This document shows positions 1 through 6,573 of a stretch of DNA of 64,000 nucleotides, one piece after another. The notes under the pieces are model-generated. The model saw nothing but the letters and a program-made list of their open reading frames with translations. It did not search any database and was not told the origin of the DNA. Every line of letters starts with the position of its first letter. Positions within the stretch are counted from its first letter, which is position 1. This DNA is from Desulfonatronum thiodismutans (GTDB lineage: Bacteria > Desulfobacterota > Desulfovibrionia > Desulfovibrionales > Desulfonatronaceae): NCBI RefSeq assembly GCF_000717475.1, contig NZ_JPIK01000020.1, positions 1 through 64,000 of the forward strand. The letters run 5' to 3'. A program made the translations under genes and the position numbers.

Positions 1-1
1 C

Positions 2-739
2 CAAAGCCTGGGGCTGGCTGACCGTATGACCGGCGAAACCAAGTTGTTGGTAATGGACTGCGGTCTTGAGGATCAGGAAATGCTGGCCAATCTGCACGAT
101 CGCCCGAACACGGACTTCATCCTCAAGCACAACAGGCGCAGGGAATCCAGCACGAAGTGGTTGGAGTTGGCCAAGGAAAAAGGCGTGCTGATCCGGGAGG
201 ATGCCAAAAAAGGATTTCGGGTGTACCGCGGAAGCACTTGTCGTCGCCTCAAGGATCGGGAGGAAGAGATTCGTCTGGTCTTCGACGTCAAGGAGACCTA
301 CAAGGAAAAAGGCCAGCTGTTGTTCTTGCCAAAAGTCGAGATCTTCAGCGTCTGGACGAGCCTTAGAGACTTCAGCGACAAAGAGGTCCTGCATCTCTAC
401 AGGATGCGGGGCACCAGCGAACAGTTCCATGCCGAGTTCAAGACCGAGATGGACATGGAGCGGTTGCCTTCGGGCAAGTTCAAGGTGAACAAGGCCTTCT
501 TGCGCATGGGCATGCTGGCGCACAACATGCTCAAGGTCATATCTCAAGACATGGTCATGGAAAGGGCTTTGGGGTTGAAAAAGGCGACACGGCGCAGGAT
601 CAAAACGGTGATGAACAGCGTGATCTTCATGTCCTGCCGTTTGATCAGTCATGCCCGGACTTTGGTGATGCAACTGGGATGTTCCAAGGAGTGGCATATT
701 TGGTTTGGCAGGTTGTTTCAACGCCTCAAGCCAGCGTAG
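2..739 (+). CDS. IS1380-type (IS4 superfamily) DDE transposase, C-terminal part, cut by window edge
   Basis: This is the C-terminal part of a cut-and-paste transposase. The frame is open to the left edge, so the N-terminus lies outside the window; the first ATG at 26 is internal. Visible motifs are a strand ending VMDCG, where the second catalytic Asp of a DDE enzyme is expected, and YRMRGTSEQFHAEFK, which fits the Y-(2)-R-(3)-E-(6)-K signature of IS4-superfamily enzymes with the third catalytic Glu. The following MERLPSGKF is typical of IS1380-like members. I see no stop or frameshift in the visible part, so it may be intact. I could not define the terminal inverted repeat in the roughly 200 bases downstream. 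Family assignment to IS1380 is from memory; the DDE fold itself is firm. Confidence 0.8.
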   Translation, partial: QSLGLADRMTGETKLLVMDCGLEDQEMLANLHDRPNTDFILKHNRRRESSTKWLELAKEKGVLIREDAKKGFRVYRGSTCRRLKDREEEIRLVFDVKETYKEKGQLLFLPKVEIFSVWTSLRDFSDKEVLHLYRMRGTSEQFHAEFKTEMDMERLPSGKFKVNKAFLRMGMLAHNMLKVISQDMVMERALGLKKATRRRIKTVMNSVIFMSCRLISHARTLVMQLGCSKEWHIWFGRLFQRLKPA

Positions 740-776
740 CACCTGTAAAAGCTGGGAGAAGAAAAAGATACAGGTG
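740..776. repeat. 8-bp inverted repeat just after the transposase stop
   Basis: CACCTGTA (740-747) is repeated as its exact reverse complement TACAGGTG (769-776) with a 21-base loop. It directly follows the transposase stop codon and may be an element-internal hairpin. No T-tract follows, so I do not call it a terminator. The rest of 777-960 shows no gene and no obvious element end. Confidence 0.4.
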
Positions 777-964
777 TATTGCGCCAAAAATCTGGTAAAA
801 AGTGGTGATCTGAATGATTTCAAGCTGAGATAGCTCATTTTTAGTTTCCAGTATCTTGGCAGCCTAAATGGTACGCTGAAAAATCGTTCCCAAAATGTCA
901 CTGAGAGGTTCTAATCAAGCAAAGTCACGGATTCAGGTTCCAACCCCAAACAACGGAGGTAGTC

Positions 965-1078
965 ATGGCCAGTGTTGGAGAAATCTACAAGTGCGAACTG
1001 TGCGGAAACGTGGTGGAAGTCAAGGAGGCCGGCGGAGGAGAGCTGTCTTGCTGTGACCAGCCGATGGTCAAGCAGTAA
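965..1078 (+). CDS. Desulforedoxin
   Basis: A 37-residue rubredoxin-like iron protein. The translation begins [19 protein letters not shown] and ends in CCDQPMVKQ. The four cysteines sit as CxxC near residues 10-13 and an adjacent CC pair at 29-30, the pattern of desulforedoxin, which binds one Fe(SCys)4 per subunit and works as a homodimer. The same domain forms the N-terminus of desulfoferrodoxin (superoxide reductase), but here the reading frame stops right after it, so this is the stand-alone form. A GGAGG ribosome site lies 6-10 bases upstream of the ATG (cggaggtagtcATG), and a strong hairpin terminator follows at 1114. It is probably a single-gene transcript with an electron-transfer or oxidative-stress role. 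The match is to the family sequence as I remember it from Desulfovibrio gigas. Confidence 0.92.
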   Translation: MASVGEIYKCELCGNVVEVKEAGGGELSCCDQPMVKQ

Positions 1079-1113
1079 CCTCGAATCTTCGGGATTTCTT
1101 ATTCCGATACGTG

Positions 1114-1161
1114 AAAACAGCGGTGCGTGGAACCGGTTTTGCCTTTCACACCGCTGTTTTT
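1114..1161 (+). terminator. Rho-independent terminator after desulforedoxin
   Basis: AAAACAGCGGTG pairs with CACCGCTGTTTT across a loop of about 23 bases and ends in a T-run. It sits 35 bases after the desulforedoxin stop. Confidence 0.8.
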
Positions 1162-1261
1162 GTTCCGGGATAACCTACCGAAATCTTCAACAGGCGAGTG
1201 CGATGCCGCGTAATGGTGGAGGCGGATTGGTCCTGAAAGACGACGAAACAGGGAGAAACTC

Positions 1262-1456
1262 ATGATAGAAGTTGGCGGAATTTTCAGCTTGATTCTACTG
1301 ATCGCCTGTGTTTGGGCCATTGTTCAGGTTTTTCAAAGCCGCGCGAGCACCGGGTCGAAGGTGTTCTGGGTCGTCCTGATTCTCATTCTGCCCTTGATCG
1401 GATTGATAATCTGGTTCCTGGCCGGACCACGCGGCTCCGGATATCGACTTCGCTGA
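1262..1456 (+). CDS. Small PLDc_N-type membrane protein
   Basis: A 64-residue protein with two hydrophobic helices (roughly residues 5-24 and 34-53) joined by a short basic loop (QSRASTGSKVFW). The second segment, VVLILILPLIGLIIWFLAGPR, matches the phospholipase-D-nuclease N-terminal (PLDc_N) domain. That domain precedes the catalytic part in cardiolipin synthases but also occurs alone as small inner-membrane proteins of unknown role. A GGGAG ribosome site precedes the ATG. No catalytic HKD motif is present, so enzyme activity is not expected. It lies just upstream of the RiPP precursor, but 168 bases separate them and a functional link is not shown. Confidence 0.75.
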   Translation: MIEVGGIFSLILLIACVWAIVQVFQSRASTGSKVFWVVLILILPLIGLIIWFLAGPRGSGYRLR

Positions 1457-1624
1457 AACACCTCTCTCGCGGGGCCATCCCATCACAGTTAAAGGAGGTC
1501 TCTACCCGGAACCATTCCTTGGCCATGGCGGGCAATGTCGGCGCGAAGGTCCTATGTTTGTTGGATATATTTCGGACCTTTGTCGACAGTGCTCAACTAT
1601 CCCGTACACCGAAAGGAGGGTATC

Positions 1625-1840
1625 GTGGAAACCCAGGATGTGAAAAACTATTTGGCCGGGTTATGCTTGGCCGCTTTGCTTACCGGCGGTGCGCTTGCCG
1701 TACCCGGACCGGCATTTGGCAGCGGTTCGGGTTGCTCCACCAATGGGACGAAAGTTGAAACCAGTGGTGATGGGCCGGATGACGACGAAGCGGAACCGGA
1801 CGAAGAGATTGAAGAAGAGCCGGAAGGCAACGGGGCCTGA
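1625..1840 (+). CDS. sbtA: SbtA-type RiPP precursor peptide (thio/selenooxazole family)
   Basis: A 71-residue peptide with a GTG start placed by a strong AAAGGAGGG site four bases upstream; a longer in-frame start at 1535 lacks such a site. It has a short charged head (ETQDVKNY), a hydrophobic Ala/Leu/Gly leader (LAGLCLAALLTGGALAVPG), then GSGSGCS with Cys37, and a strongly acidic tail. The leader and the SGC motif right after it match the precursor family modified by the radical SAM enzyme SbtM, whose gene follows 114 bases later. Cys37 in SGCS is therefore the likely core site, with Cys14 inside the leader. Some members of this family carry selenocysteine at the core; here it is cysteine. 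The in-frame codons after the stop and two hairpins before sbtM are discussed separately. The family call rests on the pairing with the maturase plus leader style; the product structure is unknown. Confidence 0.75.
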   Translation: METQDVKNYLAGLCLAALLTGGALAVPGPAFGSGSGCSTNGTKVETSGDGPDDDEAEPDEEIEEEPEGNGA

Positions 1841-1870
1841 GAAGGCCGAGGCAGCTGATAAGGCTGCTCT

Positions 1871-1929
1871 GGGAACAGGTTGTTCCCGTTCACTCATTCA
1901 TCCATCAGCGCCGGTCGGTGGCCGGCGCT
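1871..1929 (+). promoter_or_regulatory. Two consecutive RNA hairpins between precursor and maturase genes
   Basis: GGGAACA (1871-1877) pairs with TGTTCCC (1881-1887) around a GGT loop, and AGCGCCGG (1907-1914) pairs with CCGGCGCT (1922-1929) around a 7-base loop. Neither is followed by a T-run, so they may trim or attenuate the transcript and set the precursor-to-enzyme ratio, as is common when a RiPP precursor precedes its enzyme. The first also has the general look of a bacterial SECIS element. Confidence 0.5.
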
Positions 1930-1954
1930 GGTGGAACAATAGCCATCAACAACC

Positions 1955-3586
1955 ATGACCAACACCGCATCAGCAGTATCGAACATTTTTCCCGCCTGCC
2001 ATGCCTTTATCGATCCACGAACGTGGTCTGAACTGCTCCGCGGAATGCCGCAAGATACAGATTTGGAGAGCTTTCCGGGCGTTGTCGCCTCCCTGGTCCA
2101 GGCGCTGGACCTGCCTGCATATCTGCCTGAATTGGCCCTGTTGGAGTATGCCGTGCACGAATGCGGCCTTGGAAGCAGCCGGATTCCGGGGCAGGTGGCG
2201 AAGAAGACACTCAATCCCAGTCTGCGAATTCTCGATCTGAACTGGTCCGGCTTGACGCGGGCCCTTGGCAAGGAATCCCAAAAGGAGGTCAAGATCATTC
2301 CGGGACGTCAGGCGGTCCTGGTCTGGTTTGATCCCCACACAAACAAAACCAGGGCGCAACCAGCCGACGACGGGATACTGGTCGGGTTGAAAATCGTCAG
2401 TGAAGAATCGGCCATCGGCATGGCAGCCTTGGAATACGGGGTCCCCGTGGCCCAGTTGCATCGTGCGGTGGACCAAGCCGTGCTCAAAGGCCTGGTGCTG
2501 GCTCCGAAGTCACTTTTACGCAGACATCCCGAACGGTTTTGCGCCAAGGAAAAGCATTCAGAGCGCTTCCTGGTTTCCAGGGTCTTTACCTTGCAATGGC
2601 ATGTTACCCAAGCCTGCGATCTGCATTGCAGGCATTGCTACGACCGCACGGAACGAGTTCCGCTGTCACTGGATCGAGCCATGCTTGTCCTGGACGAACT
2701 GGAAGCATTTTGCCTGGAGCGCAACGTCAGGGCCAAGGTCACGTTTACCGGCGGCAATCCATTGCTCTATCCGGACTTTGACGCCTTGTACCTGGAAGCC
2801 GTGAAACGCGGTTTTCCGGTCAGCATCCTGGGCAACCCGGCCTCTCGTGAGCGTCTGGAGCGCCTGCTACGGATTCAATGCCCCACGCTCTACCAGATCA
2901 GCCTGGAAGGTCTGCGCGAGCACAATGACCACATTCGCCAACCGGGGTACTTCGACCGGGTGATGGCTTTTCTCCCCTTACTCCGGGAACTGGGCATCCC
3001 CTCCCAGGTCATGCTGACCCTGACCAGGGACAACATGGACCAGGTCCTGCCTCTGGCCGAGGAACTGCGGGGCAAGACCGACCTGTTCACGTTCAACCGG
3101 TTGTCCGCCGTAGGGCAGGGGGCGAGTTTGCGCATGCCTGATCCCCAGGCATACCAGGCTTTTTTACGCGACTATCTTGAATCTTGTCCGGAAACCCCCG
3201 TTCTGGGCCTCAAGGACAACCTGATCAACATCATCCGGGATGAAAACGAGCAGAAGCCCTTTGGCGGCTGCACGGGGTTCGGCTGCGGGGCCGCGTTCAA
3301 TTTCCTGACCCTGCTTTCGGATGGAGAGGTTCATGCCTGCCGGAAGTTTCCGTCTCCGCTGGGCAACATTTTCGAGCAAGGCCTGTCAGGATGCTACGAT
3401 TCCGAAGCGGGTCAAGGCTATCGCTCCGGGAGCGAGGGCTGCCGGGGATGCAAGCTCCTGCCGGTTTGCGGCGGGTGCCAAGCCGTGGTCTCCAGCCTTG
3501 GACTCGATCCTTCGAAAGATCGCGATCCGTATTGTTTTATGGATTTTTCCAATGATAGCAATATGGAAGGCACTTCTTTGAGATAA
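1955..3586 (+). CDS. sbtM: Radical SAM peptide maturase, SbtM-like
   Basis: A 543-residue radical SAM/SPASM-type enzyme that should modify the SbtA-type peptide encoded just upstream. The N-terminal ~200 residues form a helical and winged-helix-like region that may bind the leader. The radical SAM core begins at WHVTQACDLHCRHCY, with the CxxxCxxC cluster ligands at Cys221, Cys225 and Cys228, followed by TFTGGNPLL (the GGEP-like motif) near residue 265. The C-terminal part is cysteine-rich (CTGFGC from Cys439, then VHACRKF, GCRGCK, VCGGC and YCF), as expected for auxiliary iron-sulfur clusters. The length and the GGCTGFGCGAAF segment agree with the maturase family named thio(seleno)oxazole modification SbtM. 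The ATG has only a weak ribosome site, consistent with lower expression than the precursor. Other peptide-modifying SPASM enzymes are the alternative. Confidence 0.85.
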   Translation: MTNTASAVSNIFPACHAFIDPRTWSELLRGMPQDTDLESFPGVVASLVQALDLPAYLPELALLEYAVHECGLGSSRIPGQVAKKTLNPSLRILDLNWSGLTRALGKESQKEVKIIPGRQAVLVWFDPHTNKTRAQPADDGILVGLKIVSEESAIGMAALEYGVPVAQLHRAVDQAVLKGLVLAPKSLLRRHPERFCAKEKHSERFLVSRVFTLQWHVTQACDLHCRHCYDRTERVPLSLDRAMLVLDELEAFCLERNVRAKVTFTGGNPLLYPDFDALYLEAVKRGFPVSILGNPASRERLERLLRIQCPTLYQISLEGLREHNDHIRQPGYFDRVMAFLPLLRELGIPSQVMLTLTRDNMDQVLPLAEELRGKTDLFTFNRLSAVGQGASLRMPDPQAYQAFLRDYLESCPETPVLGLKDNLINIIRDENEQKPFGGCTGFGCGAAFNFLTLLSDGEVHACRKFPSPLGNIFEQGLSGCYDSEAGQGYRSGSEGCRGCKLLPVCGGCQAVVSSLGLDPSKDRDPYCFMDFSNDSNMEGTSLR

Positions 3587-3664
3587 AAAGCCCTGGGTCA
3601 GAGAGCCAGGAGAAGGCCTCGGAGCCGAGGAGGGCGTCTCGAAGCGTTGGGTCGCTCTTTTTCG

Positions 3665-4357
3665 CTACGGGAAACCCAACAAGTCGTGACGGGCAAGCCG
3701 TTCGCGATCTTGAAATTCAGTGGGGTGGCTGCTTTTGAAAAGGTGGGCGAGAGCCACCTCGTCCACCGGAGGGGTGACTCCGGGCAGTTCATTGGAAATC
3801 AAGCCGATGATATCCTCGTCATGGCCGTCGGAGTTGTATAAGGGAATGAGGTTGTGCGCTTGTAAAGAGTGCTCGTAGAGGGCATGGTCCGCCGACAGAA
3901 ACTTGGTGGGGGATGCGACGGCATGATTGCGGAGAATGTTGATGGACCGCATTTCCATTCCGTCGCACCAACCAAGAATGTGTTCCAGTTCCGGCGTTGG
4001 GTCCGGCTGGTACCGAAAGGCATGCGCGACGAAAAGAAACGTGTTGTCGCGCTCCGGGGCAACCAGTCGGTTAAGGTCGGAGAGGGAGAGGAGCGGCACG
4101 TGACGATCCAGAAACCGCGTCCCAAAGGCCACGATATGGTACCCCTCGGTCAGTGCGATCTCGATGCCGGAGTAGAGTTTCAATTTCGGGTAGTTGGATT
4201 GCAATGCGTCCAGGCGGTCCTGGTCCCAGTAGACGCCGTGTTCCGTGAAAAGCAGGGCGTCCAGACCCCTGGAGATGGCGATTTCACATGCTTTTTGCGG
4301 GCTGACGAAAGAGCAGCAGGAGTGCAGGCTGGTATGAAAGTGGCAGTCAATGCGCAT
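3665..4357 (-). CDS. PHP-domain metal-dependent phosphoesterase
   Basis: A 230-residue protein of the PHP fold. Metal-ligand motifs are in order: DCHFH (His6, His8), LLFTEHG (Glu39, His40), GIEI (Glu66), His74, FVAHAF (His112), and NSDGHDED (Asp177, His179) near the C-terminus. This is the compact stand-alone type, which usually hydrolyses phosphate monoesters with two or three metal ions; the substrate cannot be read from sequence. It is convergent with the sbtM gene and divergent from the EamA transporter gene, so it is probably monocistronic. The family is firm, the substrate unknown. Histidinol phosphatase is an alternative name for the fold, but there is no his gene nearby. Confidence 0.8.
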   Translation of the reverse strand: MRIDCHFHTSLHSCCSFVSPQKACEIAISRGLDALLFTEHGVYWDQDRLDALQSNYPKLKLYSGIEIALTEGYHIVAFGTRFLDRHVPLLSLSDLNRLVAPERDNTFLFVAHAFRYQPDPTPELEHILGWCDGMEMRSINILRNHAVASPTKFLSADHALYEHSLQAHNLIPLYNSDGHDEDIIGLISNELPGVTPPVDEVALAHLFKSSHPTEFQDRERLARHDLLGFP

Positions 4358-4464
4358 AGAGAAGCAATACGTTCATTGGTTGGTGGAGTTGGCGGAGTCC
4401 TTGGGGAGGAGAAAATCCGGCAAAGTCGGCGACATGAAGCAATCACCCAAGGTGAACGCACTCA

Positions 4465-5370
4465 ATGAAGCCGACCAGAGAATCCAGGGCAGGCTACGCC
4501 TATGTGCTTTTGGCCGCAACTCTCTGGGGGATGATCGGCCCTTTGGCCTTGCTGGCTTTTCAGCAAGGCTTGGAGCCGCTGGAGGTGGCCTTTTGGCGGG
4601 CGACGCTGGGAGCGCTGCTGTTCATGGTCCATGTCTCGATTTGCGGGCAATGGCGCATCCAGCGTCCTGACCTGCCGGCTTTTTTCTTTTTCGGCTTGGT
4701 CTGCGTGGGAGTGTTTTACGGTGCGTTTCAGAAGACGGTCGAACTGGGCGGCGCTTCCGTCGCCGCGGTCCTGCTTTATACCGCACCGGTCTGGGTGGCC
4801 TTGCTGGCCCGGATATTTCTCGGGGAGGCCCTGGGGCGTTTGAAACTGCTGGCCGTGGGCATGACCTTGCTGGGTGTTCTGGGGGTCAGCCTCGGTCCGG
4901 ACGGCCTGACCGCTCTGCGTGACGGCCTCTGGAGTCCGGCGGCGGTGGGGTATGGGTTGCTTTCGGGACTGACCTACGCTCTCTACTATATTTTTGGAAA
5001 GCGATATCTGGGCAAGTATTCCGCGGCCTCGGTGATGGTCATCGCCTTGCCCGTCGGAGCCTTGGCCCTGTATCCGTTCGTGGATTTTCATGAAAAGACG
5101 CTCGTCGCCTGGATAGCCCTGGCCGCCTTGGCCCTTGTTTCCACCTACGGCGCCTTCCTGGCCTATTGTGCGGGGCTGCGTCGCCTGGAAGCCACCCGGG
5201 CCTCGGTGGTGGCCACGTTTGAACCCGTGGTGGCCGCGCTGGTCGCCTTTGTTTGGTGGGACGAGCGAATGGGCTACCTTGGCATTCTGGGAGCGACGCT
5301 GATCATCATCTCCGTCCTGCTCATGGTCCGGGCCGGGAACGAAAGCCGGCCCGGCTGTGTCTCTCGTTGA
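4465..5370 (+). CDS. EamA/DMT-family transporter
   Basis: A 301-residue inner-membrane protein with about ten hydrophobic segments arranged as two repeats, the signature of EamA (drug/metabolite transporter) proteins. The first repeat starts GYAYVLLAATLWGMIGPLALLAF and the second starts AVGYGLLSGLTYALYYIFGKRYL. The end is cytoplasmic and basic (MVRAGNESRPGCVSR). Such carriers export amino acids, nucleobases or other small metabolites; the substrate cannot be inferred. It is divergent from the PHP gene and runs toward the tRNA-Arg gene. Confidence 0.85.
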   Translation: MKPTRESRAGYAYVLLAATLWGMIGPLALLAFQQGLEPLEVAFWRATLGALLFMVHVSICGQWRIQRPDLPAFFFFGLVCVGVFYGAFQKTVELGGASVAAVLLYTAPVWVALLARIFLGEALGRLKLLAVGMTLLGVLGVSLGPDGLTALRDGLWSPAAVGYGLLSGLTYALYYIFGKRYLGKYSAASVMVIALPVGALALYPFVDFHEKTLVAWIALAALALVSTYGAFLAYCAGLRRLEATRASVVATFEPVVAALVAFVWWDERMGYLGILGATLIIISVLLMVRAGNESRPGCVSR

Positions 5371-5407
5371 TTCTCGAGCCCTGTGAAGCCAGGCGCTTTC
5401 GCCGCCC

Positions 5408-5437
5408 TTGACCAAGCCCAAGAACTTACAGTAATTA
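5408..5437 (+). promoter_or_regulatory. Likely sigma70 promoter of tRNA-Arg
   Basis: TTGACC (5408-5413), an 18-base spacer and TAATTA (5432-5437) end ten bases before the mature tRNA 5' end. The -35 box is good and the -10 box moderate. Confidence 0.45.
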
Positions 5438-5447
5438 TCCTCGCTTT

Positions 5448-5524
5448 GCGCCAGTAGCTCAGTTGGATAGAGCATCGGCCTTCTAAGCCGAGGGTCGGGG
5501 GTTCGATCCCTCCCTGGCGCGCCA
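5448..5524 (+). tRNA. tRNA-Arg (anticodon TCT)
   Basis: A complete cloverleaf. The acceptor stem GCGCCAG pairs with CTGGCGC, the D arm is GCTCAGTTGGATAGAGC, the anticodon stem TCGGC/GCCGA encloses loop CTTCTAA with anticodon TCT, and the T arm carries GTTCGATCC. The 3' CCA is encoded. It reads AGA (and AGG by wobble) arginine codons. A strong terminator follows immediately. Confidence 0.97.
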
Positions 5525-5532
5525 AAAAATTA

Positions 5533-5566
5533 AGGGTTTACGATGAAAATCGTAAACCTTTTTTTT
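5533..5566 (+). terminator. Terminator of tRNA-Arg
   Basis: GGTTTACGAT and ATCGTAAACC form a perfect 10-bp stem around a GAAA tetraloop, followed by eight T residues. Confidence 0.93.
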
Positions 5567-5606
5567 CTTGGTGCGCCCGGCAGGGCGTACTCACTTGGAG
5601 GTGTGC

Positions 5607-5730
5607 CAGTCCGTTGAAAAACTCCCAATTGCTGCGTCGCTAAAAAAAGTTCAAACTCTCACGTATGAATAAATACGCTTCGACCTTGAACTTTTTTTGC
5701 TCCTTGCACTTGGGGTTTTTGGACGGACTG
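5607..5730. repeat. Long imperfect palindromic intergenic repeat (MITE/REP-like)
   Basis: The outer ends CAGTCCGT and ACGGACTG are exact inverted repeats. The inner arms continue the pairing: AAAAAAAGTTCAA on the left and TTGAACTTTTTTT on the right are perfect. The AAAAACTCCCAATTGC and TGCACTTGGGGTTTTT segments pair imperfectly. A central 31-base region separates the arms. It has no coding capacity and lies between the tRNA and gph. Units of this look recur in intergenic DNA of sulfate reducers as I remember them, and a 16-base piece of it recurs at 47097-47112 in this window. Confidence 0.7.
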
Positions 5731-5821
5731 TGGATAAGGACTTTTTCAACACTCAGGTAAGTCCTCTACGGACCAAAGGTTCACTGGCCGTGGCTCAAGG
5801 AAGAATCGCGGCGGGCAGGTG

Positions 5822-6499
5822 CTAACAGTCAAGGGTCAGCCAGTCCAGCAGTTCTTTTGGGGATCGCAGGACCGCGCGTGCGCCGGCGGCCAGAAGTTCT
5901 TCAGTGCCGCGGAAGCCCCAAGCCGCGCCAAGCGAGGTCATGCCTGCGGCGTTAGCGGTATGCATGTCCACGTCGGAGTCGCCGAGAAAGAGGATGGCTT
6001 CAGGGGGGAGTCCCAGGTGCATGCTCGTTTCCAGGGCAGTGGTCGGGTCGGGCTTGCGGGGCTTGTCCGGGCGTGCGCCCATGACCAGTTGAAACAGGTT
6101 CGTCGGGAAAAAGTGGTCGACCATGGCCGCGGTGGCGTCATGAGGCTTGTTGGACAGTATGGTCATCGGGACGCCACGCTCTCGCAAGGCATTCAAGAGA
6201 GGATCGATCCCCGGGTACGGTTTGGTTTTGTTGGCCCACCCGCGGGCATAAACCTCCCGCATTTCCGAAACGATTTCCGCGACCCGTCGTTCTTCACGGC
6301 GTTCATCCTCGGGCATGGCCCGTCGAATCAGCGTGGTCACGCCGTTGCCGACAAAACGCCGATAGGCGTCCAGCGGATGCGTGGGCCAGTGGTGGTTGGT
6401 CAGGACCGTGTTCACGGCGTCGGCCAAGTCCTCCAGCGTGTCAAGCAGGGTTCCGTCAAGATCGAAGATAATGCCTTGGAATGGAGCGGGGAACGTCAT
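5822..6499 (-). CDS. gph: HAD-family phosphatase, phosphoglycolate phosphatase-like
   Basis: A HAD hydrolase of about 225 residues. Motif I is FDLDGTLLDT, with the nucleophile Asp and acid/base Asp; motif II is TILSNKPH; the motif III Lys lies in KPRKPDP; motif IV is LFLGDSDVDMHTA. A helical cap follows motif I, as in phosphoglycolate phosphatases and beta-phosphoglucomutase relatives. These enzymes remove 2-phosphoglycolate formed in DNA repair. I chose the start at 6499 because a GGAG site lies just upstream of it, whereas the longer frame to 6556 adds a non-conserved head (MVVLSKAPLTT). It is 74 bases downstream of the DUF4434 gene on the same strand and may be read through from it. Confidence 0.8.
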   Translation of the reverse strand: MTFPAPFQGIIFDLDGTLLDTLEDLADAVNTVLTNHHWPTHPLDAYRRFVGNGVTTLIRRAMPEDERREERRVAEIVSEMREVYARGWANKTKPYPGIDPLLNALRERGVPMTILSNKPHDATAAMVDHFFPTNLFQLVMGARPDKPRKPDPTTALETSMHLGLPPEAILFLGDSDVDMHTANAAGMTSLGAAWGFRGTEELLAAGARAVLRSPKELLDWLTLDC

Positions 6500-6573
6500 T
6501 GCATCTCCGGGGGATAGTTTAGGAGTTGTTAAGGGCGCTTTGCTGAGCACAACCATGGTGATGTCATGGCCCG

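Noticed and set aside
1535..1624. Longer start for the RiPP precursor at 1535
   Set aside because: It would add 30 residues unlike the family head and lacks a ribosome site, while GTG 1625 has AAAGGAGGG directly upstream.
5448..5730. tRNA-Arg plus repeat considered as a phage or island attachment site
   Set aside because: There is no integrase gene nearby and no duplicated tRNA 3' end in the window.
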